This document shows, piece after piece, positions 8,232 through 17,260 of a stretch of DNA of 53,260 bases (the stretch's first letter is position 1; every line of letters begins with the position of its first letter). Made by a program: the position numbers and the translations under genes. Under the pieces are notes generated by a model. It was not told where the DNA came from, did no database searches, and saw nothing but the letters and a program-made list of their open reading frames with translations. Origin of the DNA: Candidatus Omnitrophota bacterium (lineage in GTDB: Bacteria; Omnitrophota; Omnitrophia; Omnitrophales; Aquincolibacteriaceae); the NCBI GenBank assembly GCA_016930235.1, contig JAFGHI010000028.1:1-53260 (forward strand). The letters are read 5' to 3'.

Positions 8232-10340
8232 ATGCCGAATGTGTGGAAACTGAGAATCGAACAAAATTTTGGGATCCTGGAGTTTGATACTCCTGAGAAG
8301 GAGGTGAACGTTTTAGATTCGAAAGCCATGGAGGAATTAAGGGGGATCTTAAAGGATGTCAGCCAGAAGAAAGAAATAAGGGCGCTCTTAGTGGCCAGTG
8401 CGAAACAGAAAATCTTCATTGCCGGGGCGGACATCAAGGAAATTGACGGCATACGCGAAAAGAAGGATGCCTTTGACAAGGCCGAGAATGGCAAAGCCAT
8501 TCTTCAGATGATCGAAGATTTAAAGATTCCGACCATTGCGGTCATCAACGGCGCGTGCCTTGGGGGTGGATTCGAGCTTGCCCTTGCCTGTGACTGGCGT
8601 GTCGCTTCTTTTTCAGATAAAGTCAAAATCGGACTTCCTGAAGTCAACCTGGGTATTTTACCGGGATTCGGGGGTACGCAGCGATTACCCCGATTATTGG
8701 GATTGGTCAAGGCTCTTCCTTTGATTTTGGCGGGAAAGATTGTTTCATCCGAAAGCGCACTTAAAAATGGAATGGTGGATCGCCTTTTTTCGGAAGTGAC
8801 CTTGCTGGGCAATGCCGTTCACTTTGCCGAAGAGGTATTGAAAGGTTCAGTCAAGAGGAGAAAGCAGAAAGCCCCTTGGTTTCTTGAAAAAACTCCGGTG
8901 GGCCGCGCTCTCGTTTTCCATATGGCCAGGAAGGATATCTTGAAAAAGACGAAGGGGCAATATCCTGCGCCGCTTAAGACCCTGGAAGTCATTCAGAAAA
9001 CTTTCGGGAAGGACTCAACAAAAGGATACAGGTTTGAAAGTGAAGTTTTTGCTGATCTTGCCCTTACGGCGATTTCCAAGAATCTCATCAAATTGTTTTA
9101 TATGCATGAACGCTATAAGAAGGTGGCATGGACTCAATTTGAGGGAAAAGTCCAAAGGGTAAAAAAATGCGGCGTTGTGGGTGCTGGCGTTATGGGTGGA
9201 GGGATTGCGCAGCTTGTTAGTTACAAAAATATTCCCGTTCGGATTAAGGATATTCAGCCCCAAGCTCTGGGTGGGGCTTTAAAAGAGGCCCAAAAGATTT
9301 ATGATCAGGCCAGAAAAAGAAGAAAACTTAAGAAGCACGAGTGTGAATACAAGATGGGGCTTATCTCGGTGGGTTTGAGTGATGACGGTTTAAAGCGGGC
9401 CGATATGATTATCGAAGCCGTTGTGGAAGATATGGGTATTAAAGAGAAGGTTTTTGAGCATTTGAGCCGGATCACGGAAGCCCCCACCGTTTTGGCTTCG
9501 AATACTTCGGCGCTTTCGGTAACCCGCATGGCTGAAGTATCGCGATATCCGGAACGAGTGGTGGGTCTTCACTTCTTTAATCCGGTCAGCCGCATGCCGC
9601 TCGTCGAAATCATCAAAACAGATAAAACTTCGGATGAAACGATTGAACGGACCATTCGCTTTGCCCGGGATTTGGGGAAGATTGCCATCGTGGTCAAGGA
9701 TGTCCGTGGATTTTTGGTCAATCGGCTGCTCTTACCTTATATGAATGAGGCGGCTTTTTTGATGGAAGAGGGAGTTTCTCAAGAAGCGATTGATAAAGCA
9801 GCGGTTCAGTTTGGGATGCCGATGGGCCCTATTGAGCTGGTCGATCACGTCGGGATTGATGTAGGGTATAAAGTAGCGCATATCCTGCATGAAGCTTATG
9901 GCGAGAGGATGAAACCCGCGAAAGTTCTGGAAACGGCCAAAGACAAGGGATTGCTGGGAAAAAAATCGGGCAAGGGATTTTATCTTTATAAGGGCAGGAA
10001 AAAAACTCCTAATCAGGATCTCCAGAAGACTATCGGAAAGAAGCTATCGATGAGTTCCGATGAGATTCAAAAGCAGCTGATTTATATTATGGTCAATGAA
10101 GCGGCGCGTTGTCTGGAGGAGAGAGTCGTTGAGGAACCTAGCTCCATCGATGTTGGGATGATTATGGGGACGGGCTTTGCGCCGTTTCGGGCAGGACTCC
10201 TTCATTATGCCGATGATGAAGGGATCGGAAAGGTTGTCGAGGGCCTGAAGAAAATGAGCGAAAGCAAAAGAGCCGGTCGTCTTCGGCCTTGTGATTATTT
10301 AGTTAAAATGGCAGATTCCGGGAAAACATTTTATTCCTAA
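8232..10340 (+). CDS. fadJ: Bifunctional enoyl-CoA hydratase / 3-hydroxyacyl-CoA dehydrogenase (FadJ/FadB-like)
   Basis: The protein has 702 residues. The N-terminal crotonase domain (1-~190) shows the oxyanion segment I-A-G-A-D-I-K-E, the N-G-A-C-L-G-G-G-F-E loop and L-P-E-V-N-L-G-I-L-P-G-F-G-G-T. The central NAD-binding domain begins near residue 310 with G-V-V-G-A-G-V-M-G-G-G-I-A, and L-H-F-F-N-P-V and V-K-D-V-R-G-F-L-V-N-R carry dehydrogenase residues. The C-terminal dehydrogenase domain has G-M-P-M-G-P-I-E-L-V-D. It hydrates enoyl-CoA and oxidises the 3-hydroxyacyl-CoA with NAD. It starts two bases after the thiolase stop, inside whose end its ribosome site GAGAGG lies, indicating translational coupling. 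FadJ versus FadB cannot be settled from sequence alone. No acyl-CoA dehydrogenase or ligase is in the window. Confidence 0.92.
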   Translation: MPNVWKLRIEQNFGILEFDTPEKEVNVLDSKAMEELRGILKDVSQKKEIRALLVASAKQKIFIAGADIKEIDGIREKKDAFDKAENGKAILQMIEDLKIPTIAVINGACLGGGFELALACDWRVASFSDKVKIGLPEVNLGILPGFGGTQRLPRLLGLVKALPLILAGKIVSSESALKNGMVDRLFSEVTLLGNAVHFAEEVLKGSVKRRKQKAPWFLEKTPVGRALVFHMARKDILKKTKGQYPAPLKTLEVIQKTFGKDSTKGYRFESEVFADLALTAISKNLIKLFYMHERYKKVAWTQFEGKVQRVKKCGVVGAGVMGGGIAQLVSYKNIPVRIKDIQPQALGGALKEAQKIYDQARKRRKLKKHECEYKMGLISVGLSDDGLKRADMIIEAVVEDMGIKEKVFEHLSRITEAPTVLASNTSALSVTRMAEVSRYPERVVGLHFFNPVSRMPLVEIIKTDKTSDETIERTIRFARDLGKIAIVVKDVRGFLVNRLLLPYMNEAAFLMEEGVSQEAIDKAAVQFGMPMGPIELVDHVGIDVGYKVAHILHEAYGERMKPAKVLETAKDKGLLGKKSGKGFYLYKGRKKTPNQDLQKTIGKKLSMSSDEIQKQLIYIMVNEAARCLEERVVEEPSSIDVGMIMGTGFAPFRAGLLHYADDEGIGKVVEGLKKMSESKRAGRLRPCDYLVKMADSGKTFYS

Positions 10341-10373
10341 AAGGATAGGACAAAAATTTTCAAGGAGGGCGTT

Positions 10374-10649
10374 ATGTGCTGTGAAAAATTATCTGTTCGA
10401 GGTGCGGCGTATGCGTGCGGATTGATTTGGGGCGGTTGCGTTTTGCTGGTTGGATTGGCAAACATGGCTTGGGCGGGTTACGGGCAGGCCTTTCTTGATT
10501 TGGCTGCCTCGATCTATCCCGGTTATCATGCATCACCAACGCTTCCCTCCGTTCTGGTGGGTTCGGCCTATGCTGTCTTGGACGGCGGCATCGGGGGCGT
10601 TTTGTTTGCGTTTCTCTACAATCTTTTTGCCCGTTCGAAGAAGGATTAA
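10374..10649 (+). CDS. Small two-span membrane protein of the family often labelled 'bacteriophage holin'
   Basis: The 91-residue protein has two hydrophobic segments (about 11-33 and 61-85) separated by a loop with Y-P-G-Y-H-A-S-P. It ends in a short basic tail, A-R-S-K-K-D. The pattern A-Y-A-C-G-L-I-W-G-G plus D-G-G-I-G-G-V-L-F-A-F-L-Y-N matches a widespread family of small proteins that databases tend to call holins although they occur away from phages. There are no phage genes here, so the holin label is not supported by context. A good AAGGAGGG site precedes the ATG. Confidence 0.7.
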   Translation: MCCEKLSVRGAAYACGLIWGGCVLLVGLANMAWAGYGQAFLDLAASIYPGYHASPTLPSVLVGSAYAVLDGGIGGVLFAFLYNLFARSKKD

Positions 10650-10757
10650 AATTATCGTTACGGAATTGCAAGTGCCGTTTTGGCTAAGCGGGGCCGTGTC
10701 GGCCATTTTCATGATATTTTTAAGTGGGTTTTCACCCGCCGCGACAAAGGATAACCA

Positions 10758-12350
10758 GTGAACCTGGTCAAACAGCTTTTTCAGGATCCGGTCGGGATGC
10801 TATTTTTGATCATCACGATCGGTATTTTAATCGGCAGGATTCCATTCGGAAAATTCCGGTTGGCCGGTTCGGGCGTGCTCCTGGTCGGTTTAGTCTTCGG
10901 GCATTTCGGTTTTGTCCTCCCTAAAGAGATTCAAACGATCGGCGTCGTTCTTTTCGTTTACGCCGTTGGGTTGAATGCCGGACCTCACATCGTGGAATCG
11001 ATCAAAAAATCCAAGGGCCATTTTTTTATCATGGCCGTCATCATTGTCGGGACAGCGGGCGCATTGAGTTTGATTTTCCGGAAGGTGTTTGGGTTGGCGC
11101 CTGAAATTATTTCCGGGCTTTATGCGGGAGCCATGACGAGCACACCGGCTTTGGCTGCGGCGATGGAGGCTGTAGGCAATTCAACGCCGTCCGTGGGTTA
11201 TGGGCTGGGTTATCCTCTCGGTATCCTGGGGGTTATTTTTATGGTCCAGTTACTGCCCGTTTTATTTAAGATTAATATTGAAGAAGAAGAAAAGAAATAT
11301 CAGAAGGAACGGGGCTTGGCCCCGATTGAAAGAAGATCTTATCGTGTGACGAACCCGAATGTTCTTCAATATACGATGGATGAAATCCATTCTAAATTTC
11401 ATTTCCGTTTTCGCATCCCGAGAATACAAAGAGGGGAGCATGTTTTTACGCCGCAATCGGACGAACGTTTAATGGAAAATGACGTTGTGCTTGCGGTCGG
11501 GAAACCCGATGATTTGGAAGATCTCAAAATGCTTTTCGGAGAACCCGTCAGTCAAATTGTGCCGGAATCGGAAGATACGAAATCAAGGTGGCTGCTTGTT
11601 TCATCCAAACAATTTGTGGGCAAAAAGATGGGGAGCCTCGAGATTTCTCACCTTTACGGTCTTGTGATCTCCCGGGTGCGGCGAAGCGGTGTTGAGATTG
11701 TTCCCGGAATGAACTTTGTTTTGGAGGCGGGGGATGAGATCCGGGTTTCGGGAACTCCTTTGGATCTGGAAAAGTTTAAGGATTTAGTGGGCCGCGACCG
11801 CTCAAGCGTCTATGAAACCGATTTTTTCTCTTTTGCGTTAGGTCTGGTGCTGGGTGTTTTGGTCGGGTTTATCAAGATCCCCGTGACCCATGAACTTTCC
11901 ATCGGTTTTGGGATAGCCGGCGGGCCGCTTCTGATCGGGCTTTTATTCGGATATATCGGCCGGTTTGGCACTATCACAGGACATATGCCCAAGGCGGCAA
12001 AGTTTGTTGTCGGTGAGATGGGGCTCTATCTTTTTCTGGCCGTGGCGGGATCCCTTGCAGGGCAGCATTTTATGGAGATTTTGAGGGCCCAAGGAATCCT
12101 TTTGATCTCCTGCGGATTTCTGATAACATTATTACCTATTCTTATAGCAGTTATGGTCAGCCGATATGTGCTTAAGATGAATCTCCTTGTGGTGTTAGGG
12201 ATGATTTGCGGAGGCATGACAAGTACACCGGCCCTGGGAGTTGTGACAAGTAACACCCGGTCGGATGTCCCGGCACTGGCTTATACTGGGATTTACCCTT
12301 TAGCGGTTGTTTTAACCACTTTGATGGCGCAGGTGATTGTACTTTTCTAA
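10758..12350 (+). CDS. AAE-family (YidE-like) membrane transporter with two RCK_C domains
   Basis: The product is a 530-residue polytopic inner-membrane protein built of two homologous halves. Each half has a G-(A/G)-M-T-S-T-P-A-L signature near a Y-P-L/Y-G-L-G-Y-P-L segment (around residues 130-155 and 490-515), typical of aspartate:alanine exchanger-type carriers. Between them, residues ~195-360 form two cytosolic TrkA_C/RCK_C regulatory domains. The family exchanges organic anions or amino acids, and YidE-type members have no settled substrate. The start is GTG, 108 bases after the small membrane protein gene. It ends 9 bases before the phosphorylase gene, so the two may be cotranscribed. 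Confidence 0.87.
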   Translation: MNLVKQLFQDPVGMLFLIITIGILIGRIPFGKFRLAGSGVLLVGLVFGHFGFVLPKEIQTIGVVLFVYAVGLNAGPHIVESIKKSKGHFFIMAVIIVGTAGALSLIFRKVFGLAPEIISGLYAGAMTSTPALAAAMEAVGNSTPSVGYGLGYPLGILGVIFMVQLLPVLFKINIEEEEKKYQKERGLAPIERRSYRVTNPNVLQYTMDEIHSKFHFRFRIPRIQRGEHVFTPQSDERLMENDVVLAVGKPDDLEDLKMLFGEPVSQIVPESEDTKSRWLLVSSKQFVGKKMGSLEISHLYGLVISRVRRSGVEIVPGMNFVLEAGDEIRVSGTPLDLEKFKDLVGRDRSSVYETDFFSFALGLVLGVLVGFIKIPVTHELSIGFGIAGGPLLIGLLFGYIGRFGTITGHMPKAAKFVVGEMGLYLFLAVAGSLAGQHFMEILRAQGILLISCGFLITLLPILIAVMVSRYVLKMNLLVVLGMICGGMTSTPALGVVTSNTRSDVPALAYTGIYPLAVVLTTLMAQVIVLF

Positions 12351-12359
12351 GAGGGAAAG

Positions 12360-14843
12360 ATGACGATGTTGATTTCGAAGATTAAGGATGCGGAAAAGAT
12401 TATCCGTAAAGACATGACCAAGGAGGGGATACGTCAGTCTTTTCTTTCAAATTTGCATTATAGTTTGGCCAAGGATGAGTTTACGACGACCTCACATGAT
12501 AGTTTTACCGCACTTGCGATTGCTATCCGGGACAGAATCGTTGAGCGATGGATTACCACCCAGCAAAGCTACCACCAGCAGAATGTCAAACGGGTTTACT
12601 ATCTCTCTTTGGAATTCTTGATTGGCCGGCTTTTGGGGAATAATATCCTCAATCTTGATCTTGAGGATGAGACGAAAAAGGCCATGGAGGATCTTGGGCT
12701 GGATTTGGAGAAATTGAGGGATCAGGAGCTGGATGCCGGATTGGGGAATGGCGGATTGGGAAGACTGGCCGCATGTTTTCTTGACTCCATGGCGACGATG
12801 GGCATTCCCGCGCACGGGTACGGGATCCGGTATGATTATGGCATTTTCCGGCAGAAAATCATAAACGGTTATCAGGTGGAAGCGCCGGACGAATGGTTGA
12901 AACTTGGGAATCCTTGGGAATTTGCCCGGCCAGAATATGCAGCGGTCGTGCGTTTCTATGGGGACACCAATGTTTATCATGATCAATTCGGACGGCTGAG
13001 AGTCGCCTGGTGGAATACACAGGATGTGGTTGCCATGCCCTTTGATATTCCTGTCGTCGGTTATAGCAATGATGTGGTCAATACGCTTCGATTATGGTCC
13101 GCTAGAAGTTCCGAAGAATTTGATCTGGCTTATTTCAATAGCGGAGACTATGAAAAAGCGGTTTACGACAAGATGTTTTCCGAAAATATTTCCAAGGTTC
13201 TCTATCCGAATGATTCCAATGTTTTGGGGCGTGAGCTCCGACTCAAACAGGAATATTTTTTTACCGCTGCCTCCATTTCGGACATTGTCAGGCGTTTCCG
13301 GGTTGAAAATAAGGATTTCAGGGATTTTCCCAACAAAGCTTCGATCCAGCTCAATGATACACACCCGGCCTTGGCGGTGGTTGAACTCATGAGGATCCTG
13401 ATTGATGAAGAGCTCCTCGATTGGGATACGGCCTGGGATATTACGGTCCGGACTTTTGCGTATACAAATCATACCGTCATGCCGGAGGCCTTGGAAAGCT
13501 GGGCGGTTCCTCTCTTCGAGAGATTGCTGCCGCGCCATATGAAGATCATTTATGAAATTAATGCGAGGTTTCTGCGCGAGGTTGCCAATGCCTTTCCCGA
13601 AGATCATGAGCGTCTAAGACGCATGTCCTTGATTGAGGAGAGGGATCCCAAGAGAGTCCGGATGGCCCATCTGGCGATTATCGGGAGCCATTCCATCAAC
13701 GGTGTTTCCCAGCTTCATACGGATTTGATCAAAAGGAATATTTTCAGGGATTTTTACGAACTGTATCCGGAGAGGTTTAATAACAAGACGAACGGGATTA
13801 CCCAAAGGCGATGGCTTAAGAAGGCGAATCCGAAATTGTCGGATTTGGTGAGTAAGATGATTTCCGATAAGTGGGTGACGAATCTTGATGAGCTGAAGAA
13901 ACTGGAGACGTTCAGCACGGATCGATCCTTTCAGGAAAAATGGCGGGACGTTAAAAGACAAAATAAGATCCACTTGGCTCAGATGATTACTCAAACCAAC
14001 GGCATCAAGGTTCCGATGGACTCCATTTTCGATGTGCAGGTTAAAAGGATCCACGAGTATAAACGGCAGGTCCTTTTTGCACTCTATATCATTTCCGAAT
14101 ATCTGCGGATGAAAGACAGTTCCAAAGAGGTTCATTCGCCTAGGACTTTTATCCTGGCGGGGAAGGCTGCTCCGGGGTATGCCATGGCGAAGCTCATCAT
14201 CAAATTTATCAATTCCATTGCCGAGGTTGTGAATAATGACCGCAAGGTGCGCGATTGGTTTAAAGTCGTCTTTCTTGAGAATTACCGGGTGTCGTTAGCC
14301 GAAAAGATATTCCCCGCAAGTGACCTTTCGGAGCAAATTTCAACGGCGGGTACTGAAGCTTCAGGAACAGGATGTATGAAATTTATGGTCAACGGTGCCT
14401 TGACCGTGGGGACTTGGGATGGGGCCAACATTGAAATGGCGGAAGCCGTTGGGGAAGAGAATATCTACGCTTTCGGGCTGAAGGCGGATCAGATTCAGGA
14501 AATTAGGCGGCAGGGGTACAACCCTTCAGCGTACATTGAAAAATCGCCGATGCTTCAAAGAGTCTTGAGAATGATCCGGAACAATTTCTTTTCCTACTCG
14601 GAACAGGGTATTTTTGAACCTATTTTGAATAATCTGGAGGGCCCCGATCCCTTTTTGATCTGTGCCGACTTTGATTCTTATTGCCGTATTCAACAGAAGA
14701 TATCCAAAGATTATCTGGACCAGGAGACGTGGACAAAGAAAACGATCCTGAACGTCGCAAGATCCGGCAAGTTCTCAAGCGACCGCACGATTCGAGAATA
14801 TGCGAAGGATATTTGGGATATTCAGGTTGAAGGGCGCAAGTGA
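12360..14843 (+). CDS. glgP: Glycogen/alpha-glucan phosphorylase
   Basis: The protein has 827 residues, the usual length for the bacterial/eukaryotic GT35 phosphorylases. It releases glucose 1-phosphate from alpha-1,4-glucans using pyridoxal phosphate. Visible family blocks include Y-Y-L-S-L-E-F-L-I-G-R, G-L-G-N-G-G-L-G-R-L-A-A-C-F-L-D-S, V-K-R-I-H-E-Y-K-R-Q and the PLP site with Lys674 (E-A-S-G-T-G-C-M-K-F). The residue two before the lysine is Cys rather than the very common Asn. Start: ATG at 12360 with GAGGGA upstream; ATG at 12366 is an alternative. No other glycogen gene is in the window. Confidence 0.96.
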   Translation: MTMLISKIKDAEKIIRKDMTKEGIRQSFLSNLHYSLAKDEFTTTSHDSFTALAIAIRDRIVERWITTQQSYHQQNVKRVYYLSLEFLIGRLLGNNILNLDLEDETKKAMEDLGLDLEKLRDQELDAGLGNGGLGRLAACFLDSMATMGIPAHGYGIRYDYGIFRQKIINGYQVEAPDEWLKLGNPWEFARPEYAAVVRFYGDTNVYHDQFGRLRVAWWNTQDVVAMPFDIPVVGYSNDVVNTLRLWSARSSEEFDLAYFNSGDYEKAVYDKMFSENISKVLYPNDSNVLGRELRLKQEYFFTAASISDIVRRFRVENKDFRDFPNKASIQLNDTHPALAVVELMRILIDEELLDWDTAWDITVRTFAYTNHTVMPEALESWAVPLFERLLPRHMKIIYEINARFLREVANAFPEDHERLRRMSLIEERDPKRVRMAHLAIIGSHSINGVSQLHTDLIKRNIFRDFYELYPERFNNKTNGITQRRWLKKANPKLSDLVSKMISDKWVTNLDELKKLETFSTDRSFQEKWRDVKRQNKIHLAQMITQTNGIKVPMDSIFDVQVKRIHEYKRQVLFALYIISEYLRMKDSSKEVHSPRTFILAGKAAPGYAMAKLIIKFINSIAEVVNNDRKVRDWFKVVFLENYRVSLAEKIFPASDLSEQISTAGTEASGTGCMKFMVNGALTVGTWDGANIEMAEAVGEENIYAFGLKADQIQEIRRQGYNPSAYIEKSPMLQRVLRMIRNNFFSYSEQGIFEPILNNLEGPDPFLICADFDSYCRIQQKISKDYLDQETWTKKTILNVARSGKFSSDRTIREYAKDIWDIQVEGRK

Positions 14844-14895
14844 GATTTATCTTTAAAGCCGTTATGGAATCGAAGCGAAACAAAGGAAAAACGCC

Positions 14896-15261
14896 ATGAG
14901 CACCAAAGGAAAAATATTGATCGTTGACGATGAGCTTGCGGTATGTAAGGTTTTATCGCTTTATTTTAAGAAAAGAAATTATCCTGTTGCCGAAGCCCAT
15001 AGCGGGAAAGAAGCTTTGGAGAAGGTCCGCGACGAGGGGCCTAAATTTATCTTGCTGGATTACCTGATGCCGGGGTTGAACGGGCTTGAAGTCCTTGAGC
15101 AGATTAAAAAAGAGTGGCCCGATAAGGTTGTGATCATGATGACCGGCGTCGATGAAGAATGGATTTACGAGAAGGCACGCGCATTAGGGGTTTATGATTT
15201 TTTAATGAAACCTCTCGATTATGAATATTTGGAAAAGTTGATCGTGACGAAATTAATTTGA
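14896..15261 (+). CDS. Stand-alone response-regulator receiver domain (CheY-like)
   Basis: The 121-residue protein is a receiver domain only, with no output domain. It shows the acidic pair D11-D12 in I-V-D-D-E, phospho-acceptor Asp55 in L-L-D-Y-L-M-P-G, Thr83 in M-M-T-G and Lys105 in M-K-P. It should be phosphorylated by a histidine kinase that is not in the window. It follows glycogen phosphorylase by 52 bases. It may regulate by protein contact in the CheY/DivK manner. Confidence 0.9.
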   Translation: MSTKGKILIVDDELAVCKVLSLYFKKRNYPVAEAHSGKEALEKVRDEGPKFILLDYLMPGLNGLEVLEQIKKEWPDKVVIMMTGVDEEWIYEKARALGVYDFLMKPLDYEYLEKLIVTKLI

Positions 15262-15305
15262 GCAAAGCTGTTGAACCTGCCGTTCCTATTTCTTGAAACC
15301 GTAAA

Positions 15306-17117
15306 ATGACCTGTACCCTATCCGCCATGTTCCTGATTGTAACGGGGTGGCTCCTTTTCTTCCTTTTGTTTTTAGGGGTGGGTTTTTCTTTGCGGAAGGT
15401 TTTCTTTTCGGGATTGAAAAATGATCCGGATATTTTTAAGTCTTTTTGGACGGGTCGGGCCGCTTCCATCTTCTTTCTTCAATTCTGGCATCTTGTTTCA
15501 GCTGTCAATTTGCATGCTTTGATTGCTTTGGGTCTCGTTTCCTGCTGGGGATGGTTCTCCGTTTCAAAAAAGCTCCTTCCTTTGTTGCCTTTTTCAAAAG
15601 CATCGTGGATCCGTCTGGTTTTGTTTGCGGGCGTAATTTTTTGGTTGGCCAACCGTGCTTTGCTTGCGCCCGTTAACAGTGACAGCGGGACTTATCATCT
15701 TTCTGCGATCCAATGGATGACTGGATATCCTCTGGTGCCGGGGCTGGCCAACTTACAGCGCCGGCTTGCTCTGGGATCATATTTCCTTTATCCGGCGCTC
15801 ATGGAAATCGGGCCTTGGCTCCATCGATCGCATCATCTTGCCAATGGTTTGCTCTTGTTAGTCTTATTCGCGCAAATCGGGGTAAGTTTCAGGAGGCTTA
15901 CGGGTAACCGGTCTGCATGTTTGACGGCGGATCTCATGACGGTTTTATGGATGCTTCCGTGGATGGGTTTGGCTTTTGGTATCAATCTATCGAGTCCGTC
16001 GCCTGATTGTTCGATTGTTGTGCTCGGATTGCTGGTTGCGGTTTATATTTTAGAATTATTTTGTAGGCCTAATGGGGATAGAAATGAACAAGAGTATAAT
16101 TTATTTGTCATCGTTTCGCTTTCGATAGCAGGGATCGTGCTCAAATTGAGTTTTTTAGCATCGGGTGTGATCGCGATCTTGCTTGCCGGGTGGCTTGTGA
16201 ATAAAACAGAGATCGAAAGGTTATCTGTCAAGGGGTGGACAGGGGCCGCGAAATGGATTGCGTTTATTCTGGGGACTCTGGGGATATGGGCCTATCGCAA
16301 TGTGATCATGACGGGCGTGCCTTTTTACCCGCTTCCGTATGGACGCTTTCCGGTTGACTGGCGTGTCCCTTATGGGCGCGTCGAAGATTTTTCGAATCAT
16401 ATCTTGAGTTGGGGGAGGCATCCCAGGGCACCGTGGCAGGAAGTTCTCGGGAGTAGGGAATGGTTCGGGCCGTGGCTTACACAGATGGCGCATAATGTCT
16501 TTGATATCCTGACCCCCTTATTTTTAGTTATTTTGGGTATCGTCATTCTTCTTTATGAAAGGCTTGTTGTTCGGAAGGCCGATTCTTCAAAGTCTATTCC
16601 AGGGATATTTTTAGTTCTACCAGCGGGGGGGCTGGTCTTTTGGTTTTTGACGGTCCCGAGTGTTCGCTTTGCGGGAGCCAACTTCTGGATCTTAGGGATA
16701 TTCTTCCTGACCGTTGCGTTGTATTCTGCCAATCAGATCCCTGGTTTTGTTCGTCGCGGTTTGGGACCTTTGCTTCTCTTGGTGATTATTATCAATGGTG
16801 CATCGGCCGTGTTACAGGTTTTTCCCGAGTCCATGCCGAAAGGAAACAGTACCCTGAAAGCTTTCAGATTATTGTTTCTCGAGAAAGGGTGGTTGTTAAA
16901 AGGGGGAAAAGAAGACGGGTTTTATCCTCTTCCCGAAGTGAAAACCCGGGACTTCATCACAAAATCGGGATTAAGAATTTATGTGCCGGAAAAGGGATCC
17001 CATTGCTGGGATACGCCGCCTCCGTGCACCACGGCTCCGGATCCGAATCTTAGCTTGCGCCGGCAGGGTGACCTTCGTTCCGGTTTCAAGATCGGATCAG
17101 GAAAAACCTTATCGTAG
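15306..17117 (+). CDS. Polytopic membrane protein, LIC_10190-like (envelope glycan-associated)
   Basis: The 603-residue protein has about a dozen predicted membrane segments spread over residues 10-530. A first-loop motif P-V-N-S-D-S-G-T-Y-H resembles the acidic first loop of lipid-linked-sugar glycosyltransferases. The soluble C-terminus contains S-H-C-W-D-T-P-P-P-C-T, followed by L-S-L-R-R, as I recall for the LIC_10190-type family often found in O-antigen or surface-glycan loci. The sugar-nucleotide genes start 143 bases downstream, in keeping with that. No clear ribosome site precedes the ATG at 15306; the ATG at 15327 is an alternative start. The biochemical function is not known. Confidence 0.7.
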   Translation: MTCTLSAMFLIVTGWLLFFLLFLGVGFSLRKVFFSGLKNDPDIFKSFWTGRAASIFFLQFWHLVSAVNLHALIALGLVSCWGWFSVSKKLLPLLPFSKASWIRLVLFAGVIFWLANRALLAPVNSDSGTYHLSAIQWMTGYPLVPGLANLQRRLALGSYFLYPALMEIGPWLHRSHHLANGLLLLVLFAQIGVSFRRLTGNRSACLTADLMTVLWMLPWMGLAFGINLSSPSPDCSIVVLGLLVAVYILELFCRPNGDRNEQEYNLFVIVSLSIAGIVLKLSFLASGVIAILLAGWLVNKTEIERLSVKGWTGAAKWIAFILGTLGIWAYRNVIMTGVPFYPLPYGRFPVDWRVPYGRVEDFSNHILSWGRHPRAPWQEVLGSREWFGPWLTQMAHNVFDILTPLFLVILGIVILLYERLVVRKADSSKSIPGIFLVLPAGGLVFWFLTVPSVRFAGANFWILGIFFLTVALYSANQIPGFVRRGLGPLLLLVIIINGASAVLQVFPESMPKGNSTLKAFRLLFLEKGWLLKGGKEDGFYPLPEVKTRDFITKSGLRIYVPEKGSHCWDTPPPCTTAPDPNLSLRRQGDLRSGFKIGSGKTLS

Positions 17118-17260
17118 GGGAGTGCGGAGTTGCGTTCCGGAGGAGTCCCTTTTTCGTGCTGGCATAAATCCCGTTTTTCCGGGAAAATATCACTGGATGA
17201 GGAGGTAATTCCCGTCGATAAGAACAGGAAAGGCTTGATCATGACTGAAGGAGATAAAGC

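Noticed and set aside
10374-10649. Evidence of a prophage from the 'holin' family protein
   Set aside because: No phage structural, lysis or integrase gene is near; the family is common outside phages.
10672-10761. A 29-codon hydrophobic frame from GTG overlapping the AAE transporter start
   Set aside because: No ribosome site and no recognisable signal; the GTG of the transporter is adequate and the frame is probably chance.
12492-14135. Minus-strand frames of 160-170 residues within the phosphorylase gene
   Set aside because: They lie wholly under a confidently identified gene and show no domain; they reflect codon bias of the sense strand.
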